Shown here piece by piece: positions 34,540 to 46,788 of a DNA stretch of 64,000 nt. The notes beneath the pieces were generated by a model that worked only from the letters and a program-made list of their open reading frames with translations, was not told the origin of the DNA and searched no databases. The position numbers and the translations under genes are program-made. The DNA comes from an uncultured Verrucomicrobiota bacterium (GTDB taxonomy: Bacteria; Verrucomicrobiota; Verrucomicrobiia; Limisphaerales; UBA9464). The DNA lies in assembly GCA_903842505.1 (NCBI GenBank), contig CAIMMI010000198.1:1-64000 (forward strand), in the 5' to 3' direction. How positions within the stretch are numbered: the stretch's first letter is position 1; each line of letters starts with the position of its first letter.

Positions 34540-35373
34540 TCAGGTGCGGCATCGTTCGCGAAACTGGGTCGGACTCATGCCTGTGCCTTGGTGGAAGAAC
34601 CGGCTGAAATGGGATTCGCTCGAAAAATGGAGACGGCTGGCAACCTCCTTGATGGCCGGACGTCGGTCGCTGAGAAGCTGCCGGGCCAAATCAAGACGCG
34701 TGCGCTGGATGAATTCGTGGAGGGATTCCCCCTGCGCACGACGGAAATGGTACCGCAAACGCGAGTAACTGATCGCAGCGATCGCAGCGAGCTCCCGTGC
34801 ATGCCAATCCCGAGCCGGATCCGCAAAAACCGCATCGAGGACGCGTGCCACCGGGGTCGGCACCCGGATCCGCGGAGCCTGAAAGGCGCCGCGTTGCGCC
34901 AGCAAGGTTCCCCACACCGCAGTCAATTCGACGTGAATCTGCCAATCCATGTCCTCGCCTCGTCCTGCCAGCAGTCGATGCAAGCGCTGCAGATGGGGAC
35001 CCAGAAAACCCTTGGAAAGGGGGAACACGGGATCCTGCCCCAGCAACTCCAACCAGGCCTCGACACCCGGACCATTGAAGCGAACCCCTTGCGTCCTCAA
35101 TGGCTTGCCGGTGCTGGGCAGGTATCCACGCGGAAGCCTCAGGTCCACCAACCAGCACTCCTTCCCAGGCCTCAAACGGTGCCTCGAGTTTCCGACCTCC
35201 AGCTCCCCAGCTCCGGAAAGGACCTGGAAGAGAAACAATCCAGACTTGTCCAAGCCGCCATGCCGCTCCGGTTCATCACGCGAAACCTCTCCAATCGAAA
35301 GCACGTGCCACAGCAACCGACGCGCCTCAGGCGACGGATCCGCAAAGCGGAGTTGGGAAAGGGAAATGGCCAT
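34540..35373 (-). CDS. AraC-family transcriptional regulator
   Basis: 277 aa. N-terminal cupin-like sensor region (residues about 15-160; ERHGGLDKSGLFLFQVLSGAGELE, HRLRPGKECWLVDLRLPRGY) and C-terminal double helix-turn-helix (180-277) containing ELAAIAAISYSRLRYHFRRAQGES and EVASRLHFSSESHFSRFFHQGTGMSPTQFRE. Such regulators bind a small ligand and activate a nearby operon; the direct repeats immediately downstream and the dehydrogenase-MFS-hydrolase-beta-helix block on the same strand are the obvious target. It starts 33 bp after tgt, same strand, so it may have some read-through transcription. Confidence 0.93.
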   Translation of the reverse strand: MAISLSQLRFADPSPEARRLLWHVLSIGEVSRDEPERHGGLDKSGLFLFQVLSGAGELEVGNSRHRLRPGKECWLVDLRLPRGYLPSTGKPLRTQGVRFNGPGVEAWLELLGQDPVFPLSKGFLGPHLQRLHRLLAGRGEDMDWQIHVELTAVWGTLLAQRGAFQAPRIRVPTPVARVLDAVFADPARDWHARELAAIAAISYSRLRYHFRRAQGESLHEFIQRTRLDLARQLLSDRRPAIKEVASRLHFSSESHFSRFFHQGTGMSPTQFRERCRT

Positions 35374-35406
35374 GTCCGGATCCGAACCAGTCCGTTTTCA
35401 CCCGCT

Positions 35407-37642
<2,236 letters not shown>

Positions 37643-37698
37643 TCGGCATGGAGCCCCTCGGCTCCTCACGAACCCAGACCTGCGATCGAGTTCATCCC

Positions 37699-37734
37699 CT
37701 GCCACCGGCCAACCCCGGCGGCAGTTTTCTTTTT
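37699..37734 (+). terminator. intrinsic terminator after the prepilin-like gene
   Basis: Arms CTGCCACCGG (37699-37708) and CCGGCGGCAG (37715-37724), one A-C mismatch, six-base loop, followed by TTTTCTTTTT (37725-37734). It ends two bases before the ATG of the next gene, leaving no room for a ribosome site there. Confidence 0.8.
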
Positions 37735-37736
37735 CC

Positions 37737-38726
37737 ATGTCCACTGCGGCCAAAGCCAGCCTCATCCTCGTCTTCACCTGCGCGTGTTGGGCCTTCAGCT
37801 TTCCCATCATGAAGTCCCTGGAGCAGGTCGGCCGACTGGACCTGCCCAACGCTCCGTCGGTGTTCTTCGCCTCGCTTTGCGTCGCCCTGCGATTCTCGGC
37901 GGCGGGGTTGGTCATGGCCCTGCTGTGTGGACGTTCCCTTGCCGGCCTGACGCGCCTCGAAGTCTATCAGGGAGCCGGGCTCGGGATCTTCGGCGGGATG
38001 GGACTCGTCCTGCAGATGGATGGCATGGCCTATACGCTGGCTTCGACGTGCGCGTTCCTGACGCAGGCCTATTGCGTCCTGATCCCGGTTTGGGTCTGCC
38101 TGCGTTTTCTCCGCTGGCCAGCTCCGCAGGTTGCGGGTGCCTGCCTGTTGGCATTGATCGGCGCAGGGCTTCTGGCCGGCCTGGGCACGGAGAAGTTCCA
38201 GTTTGGTCGCGGCGAATGGGAAACCCTCCTCGGCAGCGTGATGTTCACCGGCCAGATCCTCTGGCTCGACCGCCCCCTGTTCCACCCGAACAACTCCCGC
38301 CGCGCCTCGACCGTCATGTTCTTCGTCATGGCCTTGACTGCCTGGCCCATGGCCCTCGCCACGGCACCCTCCCCGTCCGCGATCCTGCACGCCTACCAGT
38401 CACCGTCCGCACTGGGACTCCTCGGGGCCCTGGTCATCCTCTGCACGCTGATCACCTTCCCGCTCGCCAACCACTGGCAACCCCGCGTCACCGCCACGCA
38501 GGCAGGATTGCTCTACTGCACCGAGCCCGTCTTCACCTCGTTCGTCACGCTGTTCACACCGGGATTCATCTCACGCGCCACCGGAATCCAGTACCCGGAC
38601 GAATCGCTCACCCTGCATCTCATCCTCGGCGGACTCGCCATCCTGGCCGCCAATGGCTGGCTGCTGTTTGCCCCACCTCCGAATCCAGCCGAGGCGCCAA
38701 CCCCGACGCCATCCGGCCCCGGATAG
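37737..38726 (+). CDS. DMT-superfamily (EamA-type) transporter
   Basis: 329 aa with ten hydrophobic segments in two EamA halves (MSTAAKASLILVFTCACWAFSFP... and LLGSVMFTGQILWLD... QAGLLYCTEPVFTSFVTLF). Family members export or import small metabolites across the inner membrane; the substrate is unknown. Pro-rich C-terminal tail (PNPAEAPTPTPSGPG). The start ATG 37737 directly abuts the T-run of the preceding terminator, so translation is probably leaderless or relies on an internal promoter; segment 1 begins at residue 5, which argues against a later start. Alone on its strand before leuB. Confidence 0.85.
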   Translation: MSTAAKASLILVFTCACWAFSFPIMKSLEQVGRLDLPNAPSVFFASLCVALRFSAAGLVMALLCGRSLAGLTRLEVYQGAGLGIFGGMGLVLQMDGMAYTLASTCAFLTQAYCVLIPVWVCLRFLRWPAPQVAGACLLALIGAGLLAGLGTEKFQFGRGEWETLLGSVMFTGQILWLDRPLFHPNNSRRASTVMFFVMALTAWPMALATAPSPSAILHAYQSPSALGLLGALVILCTLITFPLANHWQPRVTATQAGLLYCTEPVFTSFVTLFTPGFISRATGIQYPDESLTLHLILGGLAILAANGWLLFAPPPNPAEAPTPTPSGPG

Positions 38727-38849
38727 CGGATTCCGGAACCCGCCCAACCTTTTCGAACGGATCAGCCGCGCGCGACCCATGGATGTCCCGATCGAACAGC
38801 GGAAGCAACGCGTCCGGGATACCACGGGACGGGATGTAAATCCGCCGGT

Positions 38850-39008
38850 GTAGGAGACGACGTCCGGAGGCTCAGTCCGCCCTGCTTCCAGCGTCCTGAC
38901 GTCCGCTGCTACACGGGTAGGAGACGACGTGAGGAGGCTCAGTCCGCTCCTCCCCCAGCGTCCTCACGTCTGCTGCTACACGGGTAGGAGACGACGTGAG
39001 GAGGCTTC
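38850..39008. repeat. 67-bp tandem GTAG...CTAC palindromes (REP/BIME-like)
   Basis: Two full and one partial 67-bp units, starting with GTAG at 38850, 38917 and 38984. Each full unit begins GTAGGAGACGACGT and ends with the inverse, GCTGCTAC; the arms GACGTGAGGA and TCCTCACGTC (unit 2) pair perfectly. Unit 1 carries compensatory-looking variants (CCGGAGG in the left arm, CCTGACGTCC in the right). The third unit stops after AGGAGGCTTCC. GTAG followed by an imperfect palindrome and inverted CTAC is the layout of REP/BIME elements. This is the only notable content of the 347-bp gap 38727-39073. Confidence 0.8.
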
Positions 39009-39073
39009 CCCCGGGCCTTCCCCAGGAAAATTTCCCTTTCCCCCGGGCGTCCGACTCCCAAACTGCGCGCCCG

Positions 39074-40201
39074 ATGAGTTCCAAAACGCTCCGCATTGCC
39101 GCGCTTGCCGGCGACGGTATTGGCCCTGAAGTCATGCGCGAGGCCCTGAAGGTCCTCGCCGCCGTGGGCCGCAAGTTCTCCATTTCGTTCGAGGTCACCG
39201 AGGCCCCCGTAGGCTGGGCTGGCATTGATGCCGCCGGAAAGGCCCTGCCCGACGCCACCCTCGCCCTCTGCCGCAACTCCGACGCCATCCTGTTCGGCTC
39301 GGTCGGCCTGCCCGATCGCGACCCCACCATCCCCAAGGAGGAACGTCCCGAACGCGCTGCGCTCCTCCGCATCCGCAAGGAATTCGGCCTGTTCGCCAAC
39401 CTCCGCCCGGTCCAACTGCCGAAGGCTCTCTCCCACTCCTGCCCGCTCAAGCCGGAGCGCCAGGGCGACGGCATCGACCTCCTGGTCGTCCGCGAACTCA
39501 CCGGAGGCATGTACTTCGGCCAGCCGAAGAAGACCGAGGAAATCACCCTGCCCGATGGCTCCCGCACCCAGCGCGCCATCGACACGATGGTCTACACGAC
39601 CCCCGAGATCGAGCGGATCGCCCACGTCGCCTTCCGGGCTGCGCGTCTCCGCCGCAAGAAGGTCACGTCGATCGACAAGGCCAACGTCCTGGAGAACGGG
39701 GTCCTGTGGCGCGAGGTCGTAACGCGCATCTCCAAGGAATACCCGGACGTCGCGCTCGACCATCAGTTCGTCGACAACGCCGCCATGCAGTTCCTCCTCC
39801 GCCCCACCCAATTCGACGTGGTGCTTTGCGAGAACCTGTTCGGTGACATCCTCTCAGACGAAGCCGCCGCCCTCGCCGGTTCCCTCGGAATGCTGCCCTC
39901 GGCCAGCCTCGGCGCCACCTCCGCCGAACAGACCTTTGGCTTCTACGAACCCGCCGGTGGCACGGCCCCCGACATCGCCGGGAAGAACCTCGCCAACCCG
40001 ATCGCCCAGATCCTGTCCACCGCGCTGATGCTCCGGTACAGCTTCGGCCTTTCCGAGGCCGCCGCCGCCATCGAAGCCGCCGTCGGCACCGCCATTGCCC
40101 AGGGCTGCCGCACGGGCGACATCTACAACCCGGCGGACCCCACCGCCCGCCGCATTGGCACCCGCGAGATGGGCGACGCGATCGTTGCCGCCATCGGCTG
40201 A
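39074..40201 (+). CDS. leuB: 3-isopropylmalate dehydrogenase
   Basis: Third step of leucine synthesis: oxidative decarboxylation of 3-isopropylmalate with NAD. 375 aa from ATG 39074 ([20 protein letters not shown]), normal length. Signature residues are visible: FGSVGLPD, the arginine-rich substrate loop ([26 protein letters not shown]), active-site Tyr in [11 protein letters not shown], Lys in [11 protein letters not shown], the metal Asp in [19 protein letters not shown], and the NAD loop [10 protein letters not shown] ending with family C-terminal motif. Stands alone, not beside leuA, leuC or leuD; ends in a strong terminator. Confidence 0.96.
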   Translation: MSSKTLRIAALAGDGIGPEVMREALKVLAAVGRKFSISFEVTEAPVGWAGIDAAGKALPDATLALCRNSDAILFGSVGLPDRDPTIPKEERPERAALLRIRKEFGLFANLRPVQLPKALSHSCPLKPERQGDGIDLLVVRELTGGMYFGQPKKTEEITLPDGSRTQRAIDTMVYTTPEIERIAHVAFRAARLRRKKVTSIDKANVLENGVLWREVVTRISKEYPDVALDHQFVDNAAMQFLLRPTQFDVVLCENLFGDILSDEAAALAGSLGMLPSASLGATSAEQTFGFYEPAGGTAPDIAGKNLANPIAQILSTALMLRYSFGLSEAAAAIEAAVGTAIAQGCRTGDIYNPADPTARRIGTREMGDAIVAAIG

Positions 40202-40219
40202 ACCAACCGGACCCGCAAG

Positions 40220-40247
40220 GCCGCCGGGCACGCGCCCGGCGGCTTTT
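40220..40247 (+). terminator. intrinsic terminator after leuB
   Basis: Perfect 10-bp arms GCCGCCGGGC (40220-40229) and GCCCGGCGGC (40234-40243), four-base loop, TTTT at 40244-40247. It ends six bases before the apbE ATG at 40254. Confidence 0.85.
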
Positions 40248-40253
40248 CACTGG

Positions 40254-41357
40254 ATGCACTTCCACCGGACCCTTCTTCGCCTTCCAACCGGCTGGATCCG
40301 GATCTGGCTGGCCGGCCTGATTGCGCTGCTCGTTGCCGGCGGCTGTGCCACGCGCCCGCAAGCACCTTTGGGCCGATACGAGTTCACCGCCGTCCACATG
40401 GCGATTCCGTTCCGGATCGTCCTGTACGCCCCGGATGGCGCCACGGCCACCAACGCCGCGGATGCGGCCTGGAAGCGGATCGCGGCCCTCAACTCCATCC
40501 TCAGCGACTACGACCCCGATTCCGAACTCAGTCGGCTGGGAACTTCTTCGCCTCACCCGACTCCCGTTCCTGTCTCGCCCGAACTCGCCCGCGTGATCGA
40601 CGTTGCCCACCGGGTCAGCGCCGCGTCGGACGGTGCCTTCGACCTCAGCGTCGGCCCCCTGACCCAACTCTGGCGCCGATCCCGCCGCCAACGCCAACTC
40701 CCGGAAGCGGACAAACTCTCTGCCGCCCGTGACGCCGTCCGTTGGAATGCCATCGAGAAGAACTCCCGCGGCGTCCGACTCACGCGGCCCGGCATGCGAC
40801 TCGACGCTGGCGGCATTGCCAAGGGCTACGCCCTCGATGAAGCCACCCGTGTCCTTCGCGCCCACGGCATCTGCTCGAGCATGGTCGCAGGCGCTGGGGA
40901 TATCGTCGTCACCGACCCACCTCCCGGTGAACCCGGATGGAAGATCGCGGCCGGACTCCTCGACACGCCGGACGCCCCCGCTCCCCGCCAGTTGCTCCTG
41001 CGCAACGCCAGCCTCTGCACCTCCGGCGACCTCTTCCAATTCGTTGAGATCGACGGCATCCGCTACTCCCACATCGTCAACCCAAAGACCGGCCTTGGCC
41101 TCACCAACCACTCGCTCGTGACCGTCATCGGACCCGATGGCATCACGACCGATGCCCTCTCCACGGCCCTGTCCGTCGCAGGTCCAGAACGCACGCCGGC
41201 CATCGCCCGCGCCTTCCGCGCCGAGTTCCTCATGCTGCACCGCCCAAGCGGCCAGGTCCTCCAACTGGAATCGCCCGGCTTTCGACGCCATGAGGGGGGA
41301 GTACCCCACTCCCTGCAGAGTAGCAGCCAAGGTAACGAGGCAGATCGCATGCCATAG
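40254..41357 (+). CDS. apbE: FAD:protein FMN transferase lipoprotein
   Basis: Attaches FMN covalently to Thr/Ser of periplasmic redox proteins (Na+-NQR, RNF-type subunits) using FAD. 367 aa from ATG 40254. N-terminal signal with lipobox-like LVAGGC (acylated Cys near residue 31), so anchored to a membrane. Family motifs: LDAGGIAKGYALDEA (metal/flavin), SHIVNPKTGLG (active site), and TDALSTALSV. The C-terminal 30 residues (HEGGVPHSLQ to ADRMP) are low-complexity and read into a repeat, so the natural end may be slightly earlier. The start lies right after the leuB terminator. Confidence 0.93.
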   Translation: MHFHRTLLRLPTGWIRIWLAGLIALLVAGGCATRPQAPLGRYEFTAVHMAIPFRIVLYAPDGATATNAADAAWKRIAALNSILSDYDPDSELSRLGTSSPHPTPVPVSPELARVIDVAHRVSAASDGAFDLSVGPLTQLWRRSRRQRQLPEADKLSAARDAVRWNAIEKNSRGVRLTRPGMRLDAGGIAKGYALDEATRVLRAHGICSSMVAGAGDIVVTDPPPGEPGWKIAAGLLDTPDAPAPRQLLLRNASLCTSGDLFQFVEIDGIRYSHIVNPKTGLGLTNHSLVTVIGPDGITTDALSTALSVAGPERTPAIARAFRAEFLMLHRPSGQVLQLESPGFRRHEGGVPHSLQSSSQGNEADRMP

Positions 41358-41520
41358 CAGTCGACGTCGGGAGGCGAACCGCCCCAGCCCCAACGGGCTG
41401 TCTTCGCCCGCCCCTTTGGGGCTCACGTCGTTTCAAGGCGGCTCCCAGTTGTCAGCCGCCAGTCCCCAGGGACGGTAACGAGGCTGGTCGGGCAGAGGTT
41501 CCCAGTTGCCAGTCGCGAGT
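41353..41520. repeat. intergenic repeat cluster between apbE and thiC
   Basis: A degenerate ATAGCAGTCGACGTCGGGAGGC (in two pieces: ATAGCAGTCGACGTC, GGGAGGC) at 41354 is the GTAG-type element with one end lost. Two copies of the CCCAGTT family follow: GGCTCCCAGTTGTCAG (41440) and GGTTCCCAGTTGCCAG (41498). The rest of the 500-bp gap 41358-41857 holds the TPP riboswitch; 41521-41656 probably contains the thiC promoter, but I cannot place its boxes. Confidence 0.65.
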
Positions 41521-41658
41521 CCGCCTGCCCAATCCAATTGCCCAAAAAAGGCTCTACTTCTCCGCGCCTCCGATGTGTCCCTTCGTCCGCTGTACTCCCC
41601 CTTCCGCGGTGAATCTGTATCCTTGGCATCCGCCAATCCTGCGGCATGCTTGCCCCAA

Positions 41659-43813
<2,155 letters not shown>

Positions 43814-43882
43814 TCGCGTCTCCCTTGCCGCCAGAAACCACTGGCACCGCCGCGCAGCGATGGCCCATGTTCGTCAACGTTC

Positions 43883-45148
43883 ATGAGGCCTCCATTGTTC
43901 TCCCTGATCCGTACCACTGTCGTGGCGGCACTGCTGACCACGCACGTCGTCGCGCAGGACAGTTCGCGCCTGCGGATTCCTGCGACAGACGACGGTCTTC
44001 CCGGAGCCGGACCGATCCGCCGCTTCGACTGGTTCCAGAAGCTCTGGATGGAGAAGCGCACGCAATGGGCGAATCAGGTGGAACAGGATCGCCACGCGCT
44101 CGTGTTCCTCGGGGACTCCATCACGCAAGGCTGGGGCGACCGCATGAACGATGAGTTCACCGGGGTCAAGGTTGCCAACCGCGGCATCAGCGGCGACACC
44201 ACCCGCGGCGTCCTCATCCGGCTTCAGGAAGACGTCCTGGCCCTGAAACCCGTCGGGGTCGTCCTCCTGATCGGCACCAACGACCTCGAGGAAGGGGCCA
44301 CCCCCGAGACCATCGCCGACAACGTCCGACTCATCCTCGACGCCCTGAAGGCGCACGACCCACACCTGCCGGTCGTCCTCTGCGAGGTCTTCCCGAGCGC
44401 GGCTTCCAAATCCCGGCCCGCGGACAAGATCAAGAAGCTGAACCAACTCTGTGCTGCGATCGCCAAGGGTCGTCCTCAGGTGACCCGACTGGAAACGTGG
44501 CCTCTGTTCGCGGACGCCAACGGCGACGCCAAGGCCGCCGAGTTCCCGGACCTCCTCCATCCCAACGCCACCGGCTACCGGATGTGGGCGGCCTCGCTGA
44601 AGCCGATCCTGGCGACCCTCGGTTTCCTGGAGACCACGGACGACACCTTCAAGCCCGAACCCGGCTTCACCAGCCTGTTCAATGGACGCGACCTCACCGG
44701 CTGGGGATTCCGCACGAACAACTTCGACGGCATGACCCAGAGCATCGACGGCCGTTACCACGCCCGCCACGGCCGCCTGATCGTCACCACCCCGACCGAG
44801 GGTCGTCGCGTCCAGCAGATCTGGACCACGCGTGAGTTCCCGAAGAATTTCACCCTCAAGCTCGAGTTCCGCGCCACGCCCAACGCCGACAGCGGCATCT
44901 TCATCCGCAAGCCACAACTCCAGTGCCGCGACTACCCGATCGCCGGCCCCTATAAAGCCCTCAAGAACTACAAGGCGCAGGACTGGAACGAAGTCGTCGT
45001 CGTCGTGCGCAATGGTGTCGCCCATTGCACCTGCAACGGCGAGGTCCTCGAAGCCGCCCTGCCCGTTCCGGCCACAGGCCCGATCGGCCTCGAAGGCGAC
45101 AGCGGCCAGATGGAGTACCGGCGCATCCGCCTCCGCGAGGAACCCTGA
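43883..45148 (+). CDS. secreted fusion: SGNH/GDSL hydrolase + DUF1080 (3-keto-disaccharide hydrolase type)
   Basis: 421 aa from ATG 43883 with a signal peptide (MRPPLFSLIRTTVVAALLTTHVVAQ). Residues about 60-245 are an SGNH hydrolase: block I FLGDSITQGW, Asn/Gly blocks ANRGISGDTT and LIGTNDLEEG, and catalytic His/Asp in DLLHPNATGY. Residues 255-421 are DUF1080 (FTSLFNGRDLTGWGF, FTLKLEFRA, DSGIFIRK, YKAQDWNEVVV, GPIGLEGDSGQMEYRRIRLRE). SGNH enzymes remove acyl groups from carbohydrates and DUF1080 domains include 3-keto-disaccharide hydrolases, so deacetylation plus processing of sugars outside the cytoplasm is a reasonable inference. 69 bp after thiC, 25 bp before the YggS gene. Confidence 0.9.
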   Translation: MRPPLFSLIRTTVVAALLTTHVVAQDSSRLRIPATDDGLPGAGPIRRFDWFQKLWMEKRTQWANQVEQDRHALVFLGDSITQGWGDRMNDEFTGVKVANRGISGDTTRGVLIRLQEDVLALKPVGVVLLIGTNDLEEGATPETIADNVRLILDALKAHDPHLPVVLCEVFPSAASKSRPADKIKKLNQLCAAIAKGRPQVTRLETWPLFADANGDAKAAEFPDLLHPNATGYRMWAASLKPILATLGFLETTDDTFKPEPGFTSLFNGRDLTGWGFRTNNFDGMTQSIDGRYHARHGRLIVTTPTEGRRVQQIWTTREFPKNFTLKLEFRATPNADSGIFIRKPQLQCRDYPIAGPYKALKNYKAQDWNEVVVVVRNGVAHCTCNGEVLEAALPVPATGPIGLEGDSGQMEYRRIRLREEP

Positions 45149-45173
45149 TTTCCGCTGCAGCCTGCTCCCCTCC

Positions 45174-45875
45174 ATGTCCGAACTCGCTGCCAACCTGGCT
45201 GCCATCCGCGGCCGGATGCACGAAGCCTGTCTCCGCTCCGGTCGTACCATCGATACGGTCGAACTGATGGCCGTGTCGAAGAACCATCCGCCGGAAACCG
45301 TCGCCGAAGCCGTCGGCCTCGGGCTCACCCTGTTTGGGGAAAACCGCATCCAGGAGGCCAAGTCCAAGATCCCGCTGAGCCCGGACTCGGCCCGGTGGCA
45401 CTTCATCGGCCACCTCCAGTCCAACAAGGCCCGTGACGCGGTTGCGCTCTTCGAGATGATCCAGGGCGTCGATTCGCTGGATCTCGCTGCCGAACTCCAG
45501 AAGCACGCCGTCAAGCAATCGCGCCGTCCCGCCATCCTTCTGGAGGTCAACATCGCGGGCGAGGAGTCGAAATTCGGATGGAACCCGCAGGCCGTCCTCG
45601 ATGCGCTCCCGGCCCTGCGCGCGTTCGATCAACTCCGTCTTTCTGGCCTGATGACGATCGCGCCTTACTCCGAGGACCCGGAAATCGCGCGCCCTGTGTT
45701 CCGCCAACTTCGGGAACTCCGCGACCGCTGCGCGGATCGCCTTGGCTCACCCCTGCCCATCCTGAGCATGGGCATGAGCGGCGACCTGGAAGTGGCGATC
45801 GAAGAAGGTTCCACACTGGTCCGCGTAGGAACGGCCCTGTTCGGGCAGCGCCCGTCACGACCCGTCGCAGCCTGA
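45174..45875 (+). CDS. YggS-family PLP-binding protein
   Basis: 233 aa with the alanine-racemase N-terminal-like fold. PLP lysine in MAVSKNHPPE, the usual GENRIQEA, WHFIGHLQSNK, LLEVNIAGEESKFGW, GLMTIAPYS and SMGMSGDLEVAIEEGSTLVRVGTALFG motifs. It is a PLP-homeostasis protein without racemase activity in studied members. No signal; cytoplasmic. Follows the SGNH-DUF1080 gene and converges on the TPR protein gene. ATG 45174. Confidence 0.94.
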   Translation: MSELAANLAAIRGRMHEACLRSGRTIDTVELMAVSKNHPPETVAEAVGLGLTLFGENRIQEAKSKIPLSPDSARWHFIGHLQSNKARDAVALFEMIQGVDSLDLAAELQKHAVKQSRRPAILLEVNIAGEESKFGWNPQAVLDALPALRAFDQLRLSGLMTIAPYSEDPEIARPVFRQLRELRDRCADRLGSPLPILSMGMSGDLEVAIEEGSTLVRVGTALFGQRPSRPVAA

Positions 45876-45915
45876 CGCGGCTCCCGCCTGAAATGGGGTC
45901 GTGTCGGGAACCGCC

Positions 45916-46788
45916 CTACCGCACCCCGCCCGAGCCCAACCGCGCCTCCAATTCACGACGGAGTTCCACGCTGAGCAGGGAACGCTGGAACTTCGGTGGC
46001 AATGACTCGAGCGCGACGATGGCGTTGGAATAGCAGCGCTGCGCGTCCTCCCACCTTCCTCCCCTCCGGAACAGTTCGCCCTGCTCGAACAACCAGCGTT
46101 CCTTGCGCTCGGACCGCTCCGCCAATACCCCGAACCGAGCCACGGCCGCCTCGACGGCACCCCGGAGCAACTCCACCTCGGCAGCGTGACGGACCAACTG
46201 GGGTGTGGGCCCAATCCGGACGATTCCTTCATCCAACCCTTTCAGGATGTTCGTGGCCGAATCACCCGCTTGCTGCTGGCACTGGGCCCGATCGAGGAAC
46301 ACTTGCGCCCGGGCTTCCGCGGAGGACGCCAGCACCGTCGAAAATTCCTGGGTCGCGTGGGTCCATTGCTTCGCTCCCATGCAGGCCTGCGCCAGCGCGA
46401 GTCGCTCGTCCGTTCCATCCGGATGCTTCTCCACCCACTTCCTGAGATACGGCACGGCCTCCACCGCGTGTCCCTGTCCGAGCAGGATGACCCCGCGGCG
46501 CAGGCCGTTCGTCGGATCCGCGGGGGCCAGCTTCTCAAGCTGAACCAGATCGGCCATGGCCTCCGGCCAAAGGCCATGAGCGCGCTCGATATCACAACGG
46601 CGCGCGAGCAGGGACACGTCCTCCGGCTTCGACTGCAACTCCAGCGTCAGTGCCTGGATCTGCTCGTGGAACGGACCATGCGCCGTCGCTGCCGCAGTCC
46701 CCAGGACCAACGCAGCCAACAGTTCCAGCAGCCTGAGAGGCATTCGAAGGAGATTCATGAACAGCCCATTTCCGAACGGCGTTCGCAT
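45916..46788 (-). CDS. exported TPR protein
   Basis: About 290 aa. A hydrophobic N-terminal segment (MNLLRMPLRLLELLAALVLGTAAATAHG) suggests export; this segment starts at a second in-frame ATG (46758), but ATG 46788 overlaps the previous stop (ATGA), so I list the longer form. The rest is TPR-like helical pairs (VSLLARRCDIERAHGLWPEAMADLVQLEKL, AVEAVPYLRKWVEKHPDG, ERLALAQACMGAKQWTHATQEF, WLFEQGELFRRGGRWEDAQRCYSNAIVALESL). Function unknown; it is co-transcribed with the phosphatase-like gene immediately upstream. Confidence 0.82.
   Translation of the reverse strand: MRTPFGNGLFMNLLRMPLRLLELLAALVLGTAAATAHGPFHEQIQALTLELQSKPEDVSLLARRCDIERAHGLWPEAMADLVQLEKLAPADPTNGLRRGVILLGQGHAVEAVPYLRKWVEKHPDGTDERLALAQACMGAKQWTHATQEFSTVLASSAEARAQVFLDRAQCQQQAGDSATNILKGLDEGIVRIGPTPQLVRHAAEVELLRGAVEAAVARFGVLAERSERKERWLFEQGELFRRGGRWEDAQRCYSNAIVALESLPPKFQRSLLSVELRRELEARLGSGGVR

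Noticed and set aside
38850-39008. CRISPR array
   Set aside because: The repeats are contiguous 67-bp units without spacers and each is itself a palindrome; no cas gene is nearby.
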